Shown here piece by piece: positions 1-11,558 of a stretch of DNA of 64,000 nucleotides. Positions within the stretch are counted from its first letter, which is position 1, and every line of letters begins with the position of its first letter. The notes under the pieces are model-generated. The model saw only the letters and a list, made by a program, of their open reading frames with translations. It did not search any database and had not been told where the DNA came from. Where the stretch lies: contig MEDY01000187.1 of assembly GCA_001724265.1 (NCBI GenBank), positions 28,501 to 92,500 on the forward strand. The letters are read 5' to 3'. A program made the position numbers and the translations under genes. The stretch comes from Rhizaria sp. SCN 62-66. Lineage: Eukaryota; Rhizaria, unplaced.

Positions 1-3000
1 CACACCGTCGGGTGACGCGACCGTGCTCGTGGCGGCGGCCGCGACGCGGGCGGCGGCGGCGGCGCGCGCGGCAGTAAGCGCGGCCAGGGCCGCGGCGCGG
101 GGGTTCGACGCCGCGGTCGTGACCGTGCTCACGGTCTTGACAGCGTCAGAGACCGTCAGCGCGGTGCTCATCTTAGCACCGCCAGCGTTCGCACTGTTGC
201 TGCTGTTAGAGGACGCAGCGAGCATGTCGCAGGCGTTGGTGTCGTGGCGCGCGGTGGCGGCCTGCGTCTCGCGCGCGAGCGTGACGAGCGCGGCGAACGG
301 CGCGGTCGCCAGCGCCGCCGCGGCGGCGCCGGCGTCGGACGAGAACAGCGCGGAGAAGCGCGAGTGGGCGGTGTACCGGGCGTCGCTGCCGTCGTCGGCA
401 CTGCCGCCAGCCGCGCAGCTGTCGCTGTCTGCGTTGGTGGCGTCGGTGTCGAAGCAGTAGCCCTCGTCGATGTCGTCGTCGTCCAGCGCAGCAGCGCTGT
501 TGCCGTGACCACTACCGCTGCTGTTGCGGTGCGAGTGCGTGCTGGTCATCGTAGTGAGCGAGCCGAGGTCGAGACTGCCGATGTCGCTGCGGGCGAGCGC
601 GACGAGCGTGGGCGCGCAGGGGTGGCCCGACGACGGCAACGCGACCGACTGCAGCACGGCGACCGAGACGGAGGTCAGGCCGTGCACGAGCGACGCCAGC
701 TCGGCCATCACGGCGCTCGTCGCGGACGCGGACCGCGGCAGGTAGCCCTGGCTGCCGTCGGCGCCAGCGGCAGAGGCGCCGCGGTTGGGGCTGCTCGCGC
801 TGCCCGAGGTGGCGGCGGCGGCGGCCGTGGCAGTGGCGTTCATGTCCGAGAGCAGCGACTGGAAGAAGACGGACCAGCGCGGCGACATGAGCAGCGCCGT
901 CAGCGGCGCCGCGTCCTCCGCGTTACCGCCCAGGAGGCTCGCGACGAGCGCCGCGGCCTGCGGTTGCGTCGCGGGGACCAGCGCAGGCGACAGCAGCGCG
1001 GCCGGCGCGGCGGGCTCGGCCGCGGGCGCGGGGGCCGGCGCAGCGGCGGCGGCGGCGGCCGGGTCTGAGGGCGCGAGCAGGAAGGAGCTGTGCACGAGCA
1101 GCAGCGAGGACATGTCCTGCAGCATCGCGGTGCCGAAGGGGCCGGTGCCCGCAAAGGGCGCCTGCGCCTGCGCCATGGCCTTGATCAGCCGGCGCACGTA
1201 GACGATCGGCATCGGGCTCACGCTATTGGTGCTGACGCCTGCGCTGCTGGCGATGATGCTGTTGAGCGTCATCGTCGCGCTTGGCGCCAGCGAAGGCAGC
1301 GGCAGACTACTCGAGCTGGAGCTGGAGCCGCGGCCGGAGACGGGGGACGCGGGCGCGGCGGAGATACCGAGCGGGGGCGGCGGGAGCGCGCCGAGGCCAA
1401 TAAGCCCGGGCTGCTTCGCCAGCAGCACCTGCACCATCGAGCCCCACTGGCTGACGAACGTCACGCGGGCGTCGTTGGCGCGCGCGACGCGCGAAGAGCG
1501 CAACACGAGCGAGAGCAGACGAAGCGACTGCGCGGCGCGCGCGGCGACGCGGACGAGCACGGCGGGGTGCGAGGCCCGGACGCCGAGCGCGGCGAGATGA
1601 AACAGCACGAAGAGCGCGTCGGTGCCGGCAACAGCGTAGAGCTCCGCCAGGTGCGACGCCGCCAGGAAGCGCGGCGCAGCCTGCACGCGCGCGGCCGCCG
1701 CGGGCGTCCAGAGCGGGCAGTGCGGCGACAGCAGCGCGCGGCGCAGCGCGTGGCACGTCGTCAGCCGCGTCTGCGCCTGCGTGGCCGCGGACACGGGCAC
1801 AACGCCACCTCTGCTCTTGCCACCGTCGTCGTCCATCGCGGAGCCGGCGCTGCTGGCACTGCTGCCGCTGGCGCTGCTGCTCGAGGTCGAGGTGAAGGGG
1901 TTGACGACGGCGGTGGAGCGCGAGCTGCCCACGGCCAGCATCGCGGCCTGCCAGCGCGACATCCACAGCGACACGCTGGGCACCGCGGCGCCGCTGCTGT
2001 CCCTCGCCACGGAGGCGTCCTTGCTCTCGTCCTCGAAGCTGTCAGACATCGCGCCGATGCCGCTGGCCTTGCTGGCGGCGCTGTCACTGTCGCCGCCGCT
2101 GTTGTACGTGTTGTCGTAGTCGGTCGCGATGAACGCGGACAACGCGTCGACGCCAGACATGCCGCCCAGGTACTGCATCGGGGCCGCAGTCGCAGACGCC
2201 GCGGCAGCGCTGGCGGCGGCGGAGGCGGCGACGGTGAAGTACATGGCCATCTCGCTGGCCCAGAACACCTCGTCGTGTACGAGCCCGTCAGGGCCCAGGC
2301 CGGCACAGGCTGCGGCGGCATTAGCAGCGTCGGCGTGAGCGGCGCCGTCGTCCTCGTCGTCGTTGCCGTCAGCGTTGTTGGCATGCGCACCGCTGCGGGC
2401 AGCGAAGAGGGCCTCGCCGTCGTCGTCGCCGGCTGCGTGGCCGCCACGCGCGCTGCCACCGCCGATGCCGGCGAAGGCAAAGGACGAGCTTGCGCCAACG
2501 TCGCCGCCCTCGGCCGCGGCCGCCGCAGCAGCCGTGGCCGCCGCGGCGCGCGCCTGCGCCTCGGCGGCGACGAGAACGGCGCGCTGCGGGGCCGCCGGGT
2601 ACGCGCTGCGCCAGACAGACACCACGCCGCTGGCGTTGACCGGCGCAGAGGCAGAGGCCGTAGCGGTGGCGGCGGCGGTGGCGACGGGGCACGAGGCGAG
2701 CACGTTGGCGGCCTCGGCCGCGGCGTCGTCGACGTCGAGGGCCGTGAAGGCCCAGCCCTGGCGCAGCCAGAGACCGGCCTCGAGCTCAGCCTCAGCCTCG
2801 GCCTCGACCTCACCGGAGTCGGCGCCGCCCGCGGCCGCAGGCGCGAGCGTGCTCGTGGTGGAGAGCGCGGACGAGGCGCGCGTGAAGGCGAAGCGGCCGG
2901 CGCCGGGCCACTCCTCGTTCGCGGCGGCGGCGAGCGCGGCCGCGGCGGAGCCGTTGCCGTTGGGGGTGATGGGAGCGCCGTCAACAGCGAAGGACGGTGG

Positions 3001-6000
3001 GTAGGCGAAGGAAAAGTCCACGTTGCTGCCTGCAATGCCGCTACTGCCTGCGCTGGCGCTGCTGCCACCGAGGAGCGACTCGTCGATGTCGCTGCCCTCC
3101 TGCTGCTGCTCCAGCTTCTGCTGCTGACTCAGCAGCAGCGCGAGGACGAGCGCGTCGAGCACGGCCGTGCGGTGGCTGTTAAGCCCCTTGGCCAGCGCCA
3201 CCACGTCGCGGTCCAGCGCGCGCCGCAGGGCCCTGACGTTGACTAAGGGTGAGGCGCGCGCGTCCCAGGACCAGAGCGAGGGCGCGGCGGGCAGCGCGGC
3301 GGCGGGCGCGTAGCGCGACAGCGACACGCCGAGCTCGCGCGCGCATTGGACGAGCGCGGCGTCGCCGGCGTGCGCGGTGACGTTGGTCGCGGCGTTAGGC
3401 GGCAGCAGCGTGAGGTGCGTGAGCCACGAGTGGTGCAGGCCCGTGCGTACGAGCTCGCCCAGCGCGGACCGCAGCTCCGACGGCAGCAGCGAGCGCGAGC
3501 CCGCGGCGGCGGACGCGGCGGCGGCGGCGGCCACGTGCGACGCCGGCTGCGCGCGCGCGCGGGCGGCCTCGGCGACGACGATGCGCATGGCGGCCGTGGC
3601 GCAGTGCGTGTTGAGCGTGTACAGGTCGCAGCCGCGGTCCCAGCTCGTCGCCAGCTCCAGCGACGGCGCGGTCGCCAGCGAGTGCGCGGGTGCCGTCGTG
3701 GGCAGGTGCGTGACGGCGTGCGCGAGCGCGGGCACCGACGGCGGGCGCAGCGCGTACGGGTCGGCGTCGGCCAGCGTGTGCGTCGGGTGCATGTACGAGA
3801 CGGTGAAGGACCAGAACGACGGCTCTGCGGCCAGCGCCGTGCGCGCCGTGGCCAGCGCGCGTGTGCTGGCGATGACACCGACCAGGGTCAGCGCCTGCAG
3901 TGCCAGCGCGCGGCGCGACGCGAGCGCAATGGGCTCGGCGCCCAGGTACAGCGTCGGCACGGTCGCGGAGTCGGACGCGAGGCGCTCGCGCGCGCCGTCG
4001 GCAATGATGCCGACGATCGCGGGAACGATGTTGGCGTTGTTCGCCGCGGAGGCATGGTTGTTGTTGTTGCTGCCGGCGGCGGCGGGCGGGATGCGGAGCA
4101 GCGCGCCGAGCAGGGGCGGGCATGCGTGCGCGGCGGCGAGTAGCAGCTCCAGCGCCGACTGGCGCAGGTGCACGTGCGCGCGCGCGGACGCCACCACGGG
4201 CGCCAGCGAGGTGCGCAGCGCGGCGCTCATGGCTGACATCGTCAGCAGTGCGAACGTGTTCACGCGCGCGCTGGCGCCAGCGTCAGCGCTGTTGAGCGCA
4301 GCGGCGGCGGAGGCGGCGGTGGGCGCGGTGGGTAGTGGGCCCGAGCGGAGCAGCAGCGCGAGCGAGCGGTAGACGAGCGCCTTGAGCTCGGTGGTGATGC
4401 TGCCGGCGAGCACGGTCACGAGTAGCGAGACCAGGCCGACGGGCGCGTGGGGGCCCGCCAGAGCGCCCGCGCCCGCCGAGGTGAGAGCGCTGGGCGCAGC
4501 CGAGGCGCCCGCGGGGACGGTGACCGCGAGCAGAGCCGACAGCACCGACGGGGTCGCGCTGGCCGACGACAGCAGCGGCGGCAACGAGGCCACCGTGACC
4601 GTATTCCCCGCGCTACTGTTGCTGCTGCCGCTGCTGCTGCTGGCCGGGATGGTGAAGGTGAGTGGGGCCGGGGGCGCGGGCGCGAAGGGAGACTCCTTGC
4701 TCATGGCCACGTACACATTGCCAGCCGCCACAGTTGCCGCGGACGCAGCCGCAGCAGCCGTCGCCGAGGCAGTGCTACTGTTCGCAGCAGCACTGTTGGG
4801 CGCGACGACGGCCGATGCGTTCTGCAGCGAGACGACCGCGTGCAGCAGCGTGAGCGCCTGCGACGCAGCGGCAGAGCACGCGGAGGCGATGGCGCGGTCG
4901 CCGGCGCGGACGGAGGCCGAGGACGCCGCGGCGGCAGCGGCAGCGGCGGCGGCAGCAGCGGCGGCGGCAGCCGCACCGCTGGCGGAGGTGCCCGCGGCCG
5001 AGGCGGCGGCGGCGGCAGCGGCGGCGGCGGCAGAAGGAGTCAGCAAAGGCTGCGGCAGCGAAGCGAGCGCGCGCAGCAGGACCGTGAAGAAAGCCGTCTG
5101 CGCGGCGCCGGGCTCGCACAGCAGGCTGAAAAGCAGCTGGCGCGGGTCCGCCGCGGCGGCGGCGCTGTCGGCCGTGGCGCTCGTGGCCGCGGCCGCGGTG
5201 TTGAGTGCCGTGGCGGCGTCCTCAGACATGGGCAGAGAGAGCACGGTGTTGAACACGGCGAGGAGCTCGCTCACGGTGTGCCAGTACTGCACCTGGCTCT
5301 CATAGTCGCCCGCGGTCGTGGAGGCGGCGCCGCTGTTGGCGGCAGAGCCCGCGATGGTGTCGCGCGCGAGCGAGACGAGGACCGTGCGTGCGAGCAGCAG
5401 AGTCAGGCCGCACGCCTCGGTCAGGCTGACGTGCGCGGCGATGCTGCGGGGCACGCGCACAGTGCTCTTAGCGCCGATCGAAGCAGTACCACTGCGAGCT
5501 GTACTACCGCTGCCAACGGTGCTGCTGTTGGGGGTGGCAACAGTGAGAGGGTAGAACTGGCCGTTGCTAGACGTGCTGCTGATGTCGACCATGGCGCCCG
5601 CGCTCGAGTCGCTCCACCGCAACTGCGGCTGCTGCAGCTGCTGCTGCTGCTGCTGCTGCTCGGCACTGCCGGCGTTTTGCGCCGCGCCGAGCGCGTGCGT
5701 GGCGGCGGTGACGAGCGGGTCGTAGCTGGGCTCGAGCAGCGCCGTGCGCGCGCGGCGACAGTCCTCGAGCAGCGTCGCGGCCGTCGCCACGGCCATGCGC
5801 GTGACGTCGAACGCGCACAGCGGCGCCTCGACCGCGCTGCACAGCGCCGCCACGGCGTCCGTGAAAGACAGCACCGCGGCCGACGCGGCGCCGCCGTTGC
5901 CGACGCCGCTGCCCGTGGAGCCCGCGCCCAGCGCGCCGCGCGCGGTGCCGGCGGCGCTGGTCAGCAGGCCGCTGATGCCGCCATAGCCGACAGCGCTCGC

Positions 6001-9000
6001 GGTGAAGTGAGTTGTCGCGTTGCTATTGCTGCTGCTGTTCTTGCCACGGAGACCGATGCCAGCGCCGACGCCGACGTTGTTGCCGCCGTTGTTGACGGAA
6101 GCGAAGGCGGAGGAGGGCGCGGGGGCGGCGACGCGCGCAGCCATGGGCATGACTGCGACGAGCGCGCGCACGAACGCGGGCGCGTCGGCCGTCGCCGCGG
6201 CGGAGAGAATGGCCAGCGCGCTGTGCGCGGCGCGGTAGACGAGCGCGGGGCCGCACTCCAGGCCGGGCACCGCGGTGACGACGGGGAGCGACACAGCAGC
6301 GGCGCCGACGACGGAGGCGGCCGCGGCGGTGGCGGAGGCAGCAGCGGCCGCGGACGCAACGGCGGGGACTTCGCTGGCGCTGTAGCCGTTGCCGTAGTTG
6401 CCGTAACCGTTGAACTGAGAAGCAGAGAGCGCAGCAGCGGGGATCATAACGCCACGCGCGGTGGCCGCGGCCACAGCGGCAGCGCCGCCGGAGCCAGCGG
6501 TGGCGAGAGATGACACGTACGCGGCGCGTGCGGCGGCGGCGGTGGCGCCCGCAGCGAGACTGCCGCTGGCACTGGCTGTGTAGAGGCTGCTGTAGTCGGA
6601 AGCGCCGCCGTCGCTCATCGCGTCGCCGGCACCGGCGGCGTCGCTGCTGGCCGAGGCGGCCGCGGCGGCGGAGGCCGAGGCGGAGGCAGCGACGAGACGC
6701 AGCAGGCGCGCGGTGATGGAAGTGACCGTGAGCGCGCTCTTGGTGTTCTCGTCGAAAAGATAGGCCGCAGTGAGCGCGTCGCGGGTGCCGTGAGTGTACG
6801 TGGCCGAGACGGACTTGACGTGCGTGTCGATGCGGGCCAGCAGCTCGGGCTCGGCAGTCGTGACGCGCGCCAGCAGGTGCGCGAACGCGGTCAGAAAGGT
6901 CAGGTCCACGGCGGGGATCGAACTCACGTCGACGCCCAGGCGCGTAGACAGCAGGATGTGGTGCGCCCACGACAGGAACAGCGGCCACGCGGACCAGGAC
7001 AGCGACCACTGCACCAGACGCACCTTGCCGTCTGGACTGGCGCTGCTGTTGGCCCTGTTCCCCGCGTTGTTGTGGATGTGGATGGAGCTGTAGTCGTCGC
7101 CGTCGTCGTAGTAGTGGCTCGCCTCGGGGTTGTTGTAGTCGTCCTCGCCGTTGCCGTTGTTGTAGTAGCTGTTCTGGTAGCTGCTGCTGCCGACCACGCT
7201 GCTCTCGCTCACGGTCGACTGCAGCGACAGCAGAGAGGACGGCTTGAAGCCGCCGCTCTTGCCCATCGGCGCCCCCGCCGCGCCCGGCGTCACGCCTACG
7301 CCCGCGGCCGCACCAGCAGCGGCGGCGGCGGCAGCGGCGGCTGACGCAGTCGCGGGGAGCAGCGTGGGATCCAGCGCCGAGCCGACCGTGCCGGCGGGGA
7401 CAAGCACGCCGCACGGCGCGCGCCAGGGCTTCGTGAGCACGGCGCGCGTCGTGTCCGCGGGGTCCACCGACAGGTGCGACAGCGGTGGCATCGGGGTCGT
7501 CAGCGACGGCACGGCCTGCAGGAACGCGCACACGCGGCGCGCACAGGCAGCGGCCACGGCCGCCGGGTTCGCGGCCGCGGCGGCGTCGTTGGACATGAGG
7601 TTCGCGTTGCAGCTGTCACCGTCGTCGCCGTCGTCGTCGCTCTCACCGTCGTCGGGACTGCCGCCGCTGCGGGCGCCACGCACGGCGTTGCTGTTGTAGC
7701 TCCAGTCGAACGCCGTCTCCAGCCCCGCGTCAGCGACCGCGGTAGACAGCAGCGCGGCGGGCACGGCGTCGCGCAGGCGGCGCTGGCCACGGTCAATGCT
7801 GCGGACGCAGTCGCCGGCCACAGCGGCGGCCGAGGCGCGCAGCAGCGTCTCGTAGTCGAGCACGGCCGAGTCCTTGGCGTCGGCGACCGAGAGCGCGCCG
7901 AGCAGTGGCGGCGCAGCGGCGCCCGTGGCCGAGGGCGCGGTGAGCGGCCCGCTGAGCGCGGTGAGCAGCTGCAGCAGGCGGGTCGCGCCCGACGGGCACG
8001 AGGGCAGGGCCGCGGTGAGCAGGGCCTCGTCCACCAGATGGAACTGCACCGAACCAGTGCCCGAGGTCGCGCTGGAGCCGACGGCGGCGGCGGCGGCGGC
8101 AGGGGCGCTGTTGGCGACGGTGAGCGGGAGCGAGGCCCAGAACTGGCGGCACAGCGTGCTGTCACCAGTCACCAGCGCGTTGAAGAGCGCGAACATGTGG
8201 TTGTAGGCCACGGTGGTGAGCGAGGACAGCGACTGCGCGCCGGCACGGAGCGCGGACGCGCACTGGGACTCGAAGAAGCCGCGGATGAGGCCCGACACGA
8301 CGGCCTTGAGCAGGGGCGCCACACGCAGGTCGCTGCCGCTGCTGTTGCCGCTGCTGATGCTGACTGCGTTGCCGTTGCCGTTCCCGGCGGCGGCGGCGAG
8401 CGCGGCGCTCGTGTGGCGCAGCGTCACGCCCACGGTCGCGGCCGCGGTGGAGAGCAGGCGCGCGAGCGAGGCGGCCGTGGTGACCGTGAGCGCAGACGAC
8501 CCAGAAGCGGGGACAGTCACCGCAAAGCTCGCACTCGCGCTCGCGCTGGCGGAACTGCTGTTGTTCGCAGTGTTGATGACGGCGGCGCCGTTGCAGAGGC
8601 GGTACTGCATGGTGAAGTTGGTCAACGTGGCGATGGCGCCGAGCTTGACGGCCGTGGTGAGCCGCTCGGCCACGACCTTCATCTCGCCGACCTTCTGCTG
8701 TGATTTGGCCGACTCGGCCGCGACGTCTGCGCGCGACTTGCCGTCCTTGACCGCGGTCACGAGGTCTTGGAGCTCGAAGAAAAGCGCGATGTACGTCGCC
8801 CACGCGAGTTGCAGAGGCCCGTGGCACGGCAGCGTCGTCCAGTCGTAGGTGAAAAAGACTTCGTCCAGGTACTGCAGCGCCGCCGGCTGGTTCAGCGGCG
8901 CGGCGGCGATGGCGGCCGCGGTCGACAGGAACAGGCGCGCGGCAGGCCCGCGGGTCGCGCCAGACAGAGAGCTAGAGCTAGAGCTTGCGCTAGAGCTGCT

Positions 9001-10093
9001 GCTGCTGTTGGCGGTGCGCTGTTGCTGCTGCTGCTCGCGGTCCGCGGCGTCGTAAAGCGCGTGCGCACGGGAAAGCGCCTCGATGTCGAGCAGCTCGATC
9101 AGTAGCAGCGACAGCAGCGAGGCAGTGCGCTCCGTGACCGCGACGCCGTGCGGCGACAGGAACGACGACAGCGGCTGCGACGCCGCGGACGCGAACGCGC
9201 TCGACTGGCACAGCGTCGCGAACGTGATGAACGGGCTCGCGTCCGCGCTCTTGTTCGCCGAGTTGGCGGAGATGGCGCCGACAGCGGCCGGACGCGGGAC
9301 GCCTGCGGCGGCGGCGGCGGCGCCAGAGCCGGCGGTGCTGTTGTTGTCGTAGTGGAGCCAGGCGAGCGTCTGCACGAGCGAGAGCTGCTCCTCGACGCGG
9401 GAGTCGGCGCAGAGCGTCAGGAAGTCGCTCTGGGCGTGGAAGTCGAGCTGCTGGGGGGTCGGCACCAGGGGCGCGAGCAGCGACGCGCGCAGGCTGTCGA
9501 GCAGCACGGACGGCAGGCCGCCCGCGACGAGGCTGGTGAGCAGCTTGGCAGCGGCGTCGTGGTAAAAGTGCGCGGGCGAGTGCGCTGCGCTGACGATGGC
9601 CTGCAGCAGAGAGAGCAGTGCCGCGCGCTCGGTGAAGTAGTACATGGCGATCGTGGTCTTGGTGACGAGCGTATCGCCGGCGAGCGTGGGCGCCAGCGAG
9701 AGCACGCCGCGCACGAGCGCCGTGTACGTCGTCCACTCGTCCACGTGTAACAAGGAACTCATAGTGCTCACGGTCGCCTGCCACGACGCGTGCAGCTTGC
9801 CTTTCTCCGCGGTGTACTTGTCGCTCGCGCCGCCGGCCGGGGCGGGGAACGCGCTATTGGCGCTGCCAACGCCCGCGGTAGAGCTGCTGCTGCTGGTGCT
9901 GCTGGTGTTGGCGAGGCTGGAGAGCGGCGCCAGGAACGCCGGCTGCAGACTTTCTAGCAGGGTTGCCATCGCCGCGGGCGCAAGGGTGGCACCCTCGAAC
10001 TGGCTCAGGGTCTCCGAGAACGGGGGGTACTTGGCCTTGCTGTTGCTCGAGACGGGCGGCAGAGCGGCGCCGGCGCCGGCACCGCCGCTGCTG

Positions 10094-10144
<51 letters not shown>

Positions 10145-10695
10145 CTGCCGTTGTTCGCCGCGGCAGCGGCAGCGGCACGGGGGTTGAACACGTTGAGCTT
10201 CACCGGCGCCACCGACGCAGCCGCAGCCGCAGAGGCAGCAGCGGGAGCAGGCGCGGGCGCGGAAAGCGACGAGGACGTCGGCGCAGCGCCAGCGGCAGCC
10301 GGGGCGGTGGAGAGGGGTTTGACGGGCGCGATAGGGCTAGGGCTCGCGGCGGCTGTGCCCGTCGCGGTCTTGGTGGGCGTCAGCACGGGGGCCACAAGCG
10401 GAGTCCCGGCGCCGGAAGCGGCTGCAGCCGGGGGCTTCGCGGCGGTGGTGCCGAAGCTGAACCCACCGGCGGGCTTGGCCGGGGCCAGTGCGGCGGCGGC
10501 AGGGGCAGCAGCAGCGGCAGGAGCAGCAGCGGGGGCTGCGGCGGCCGCGGTGGGGGCGAAAGTGAAGCCGCCAGCGGGCTTAGCAACGGAGGCACTGGCC
10601 GCGGGAGCGGCAGTTGTGGGTCCGAACGAGAAGCCGCCAGCGGGCTTGGCCGCGGCGCCAGCGGGGGCGGAGGCACCGCCGAAAGTGAAGTTCAT
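1..10695 (-). CDS. NUP188: Nup188-like nucleoporin with N-terminal FG-type repeats (3' end outside window)
   Basis: A single open frame runs from ATG at 10695-10693 to base 1 without a stop (3565 codons); the C-terminus lies off the left edge. Residues 2-7 (NFTFGG) and three KPAGGF(S/T)F(G/A) units at about 17-25, 39-47 and 74-82 are FG-nucleoporin-like. A Ser run encoded by AGC follows at about 185-203. The helical solenoid then matches Nup188: YYFTERAALL near 351; HGPLQLAWATY near 625; PAGTVG of the SH3-like insert near 1099; and VQWSLSWSAWPLF near 1225-1240, which parallels human VRWEYSYSSWTLF. Nup188 is an inner-ring scaffold of the nuclear pore. The human protein is about 1750 residues and has no FG repeats, so this one is at least twice as long, inflated by Ala/Ser-rich insertions. 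The Nup188/Nup205 sister families could be confused, but the PxGTVG...W.LF block favours Nup188. Confidence 0.85.
5639..5665 (-). repeat. CTG/CAG tract coding poly-Gln in the Nup188-like gene
   Basis: A short CTG run read as CAG gives about eight consecutive Gln, followed by LQQPQL, at about residues 1677-1692. It is one of many homopolymer insertions in this protein, alongside long Ala runs around 4926-5035. Confidence 0.75.
10088..10142 (-). repeat. CTG/AGC trinucleotide tract coding poly-Ser in the Nup188-like gene
   Basis: A nearly pure CTG/CAG-type repeat with about 15 uninterrupted units. It is read as AGC (Ser) in the gene frame. It lies between the FG-type N-terminus and the helical body. 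Such tracts are prone to length variation. Confidence 0.85.
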
Positions 10696-11558
10696 GTGTG
10701 GCGGGTGAGCGGAGTGCTCAGGGGCGCGGACAAAGGCGGGCTTTGTGTGTCAAGTAAGAGGAGCCGCAAACAGAAACAAACACCCGCGTGTGCGAGGCGT
10801 TACTAAATAAGCGTGGTCGCGCTGATCGGAGCGAGGAGCGCACAAGCTAGGCGCGAACGGTTGAGTCGGGGTTGACGCGGCGACAAGGCGGGAGGAAGCA
10901 CAAAGAGTGTTTAGAGACACAGGAGAGTGAGAGACAGTAAAAAAAATGGCGGACAAATACGGGGGCAACACCAGAATGCAATATAGGACCACGACCTGCA
11001 GTTGGAGCCTTAGGCGTGGTCTCTAGCTTCGAAGCTGTTTGCCAGCGGACAGATCAGTTGGGTGGTTGAAGGTCAATCTCATGCACGAGGCAACGAGCAA
11101 TAGTGCTGTGACACAACACCAATATAAAAAACACAACGGACTACCAGGTTCATGAACTTAAATCTCAAACCACTCACGGTTACCCTTCCGCAATCAAATT
11201 GGAGTGAACGAACTCCGACCTCGGTCCGCAGCGTTGACCGCGCACGGCTGGCGCGCCTGGTTCCTAAAAATCCAGTCAGGTCGGACCGATTGATCACTTT
11301 GACCACCCTCATCCGCAATAATACGATCGTCAATAAAATCAAAAGGGGTGTCTTAGGACATATAACGTTTTATTTGCTATATTTATTGACTTACGTGCTC
11401 ACTCGTGCTAATCTTTCTGTACATCTCACTCCTCCCCCGCAATTCCATCGCCACAGGTTTGCTTGACCAGACCAGACTCTCGCCGCCACACCATAGCTCA
11501 TCGTCCTCTCGCTTGTAAGCGACCCCACTACGGCACGAGAGCCGACTGCTCTGGTGCT
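10696..11558. promoter_or_regulatory. Divergent intergenic region between the Nup188-like and ABC genes
   Basis: 863 bases of clearly lower GC than the flanking genes. The region separates two divergent start codons, so it should hold both promoters and 5' UTRs. A TATA-like TATAA occurs at 11361-11365, about 195 bases before the ABC ATG, and an ATATAAAA stretch near 11120. The short ORFs here show no recognisable protein features. No RNA gene was seen. Confidence 0.55.

Noticed and set aside
1090-3246. 718-codon plus-strand ORF and many similar Ala/Arg-rich ORFs over 1-10700
   Set aside because: They overlap the Nup188-like frame on the other strand, have the Arg/Gly/Ala composition typical of GC-rich shadow frames, and lack motifs.
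4447-6513. 688-codon plus-strand ORF
   Set aside because: Shadow of the Nup188-like gene. Its content is Arg/Gly/Ser dipeptide noise.
11152-11466. 104-codon plus-strand ORF upstream of the ABC gene
   Set aside because: Lies in AT-rich leader sequence with no recognisable features. More likely 5' UTR or promoter.
11463-11558. TTG-initiated N-terminal extension of the ABC transporter
   Set aside because: A nuclear eukaryotic gene should start at AUG. The first in-frame ATG is at 11559 and the extension has no motif.
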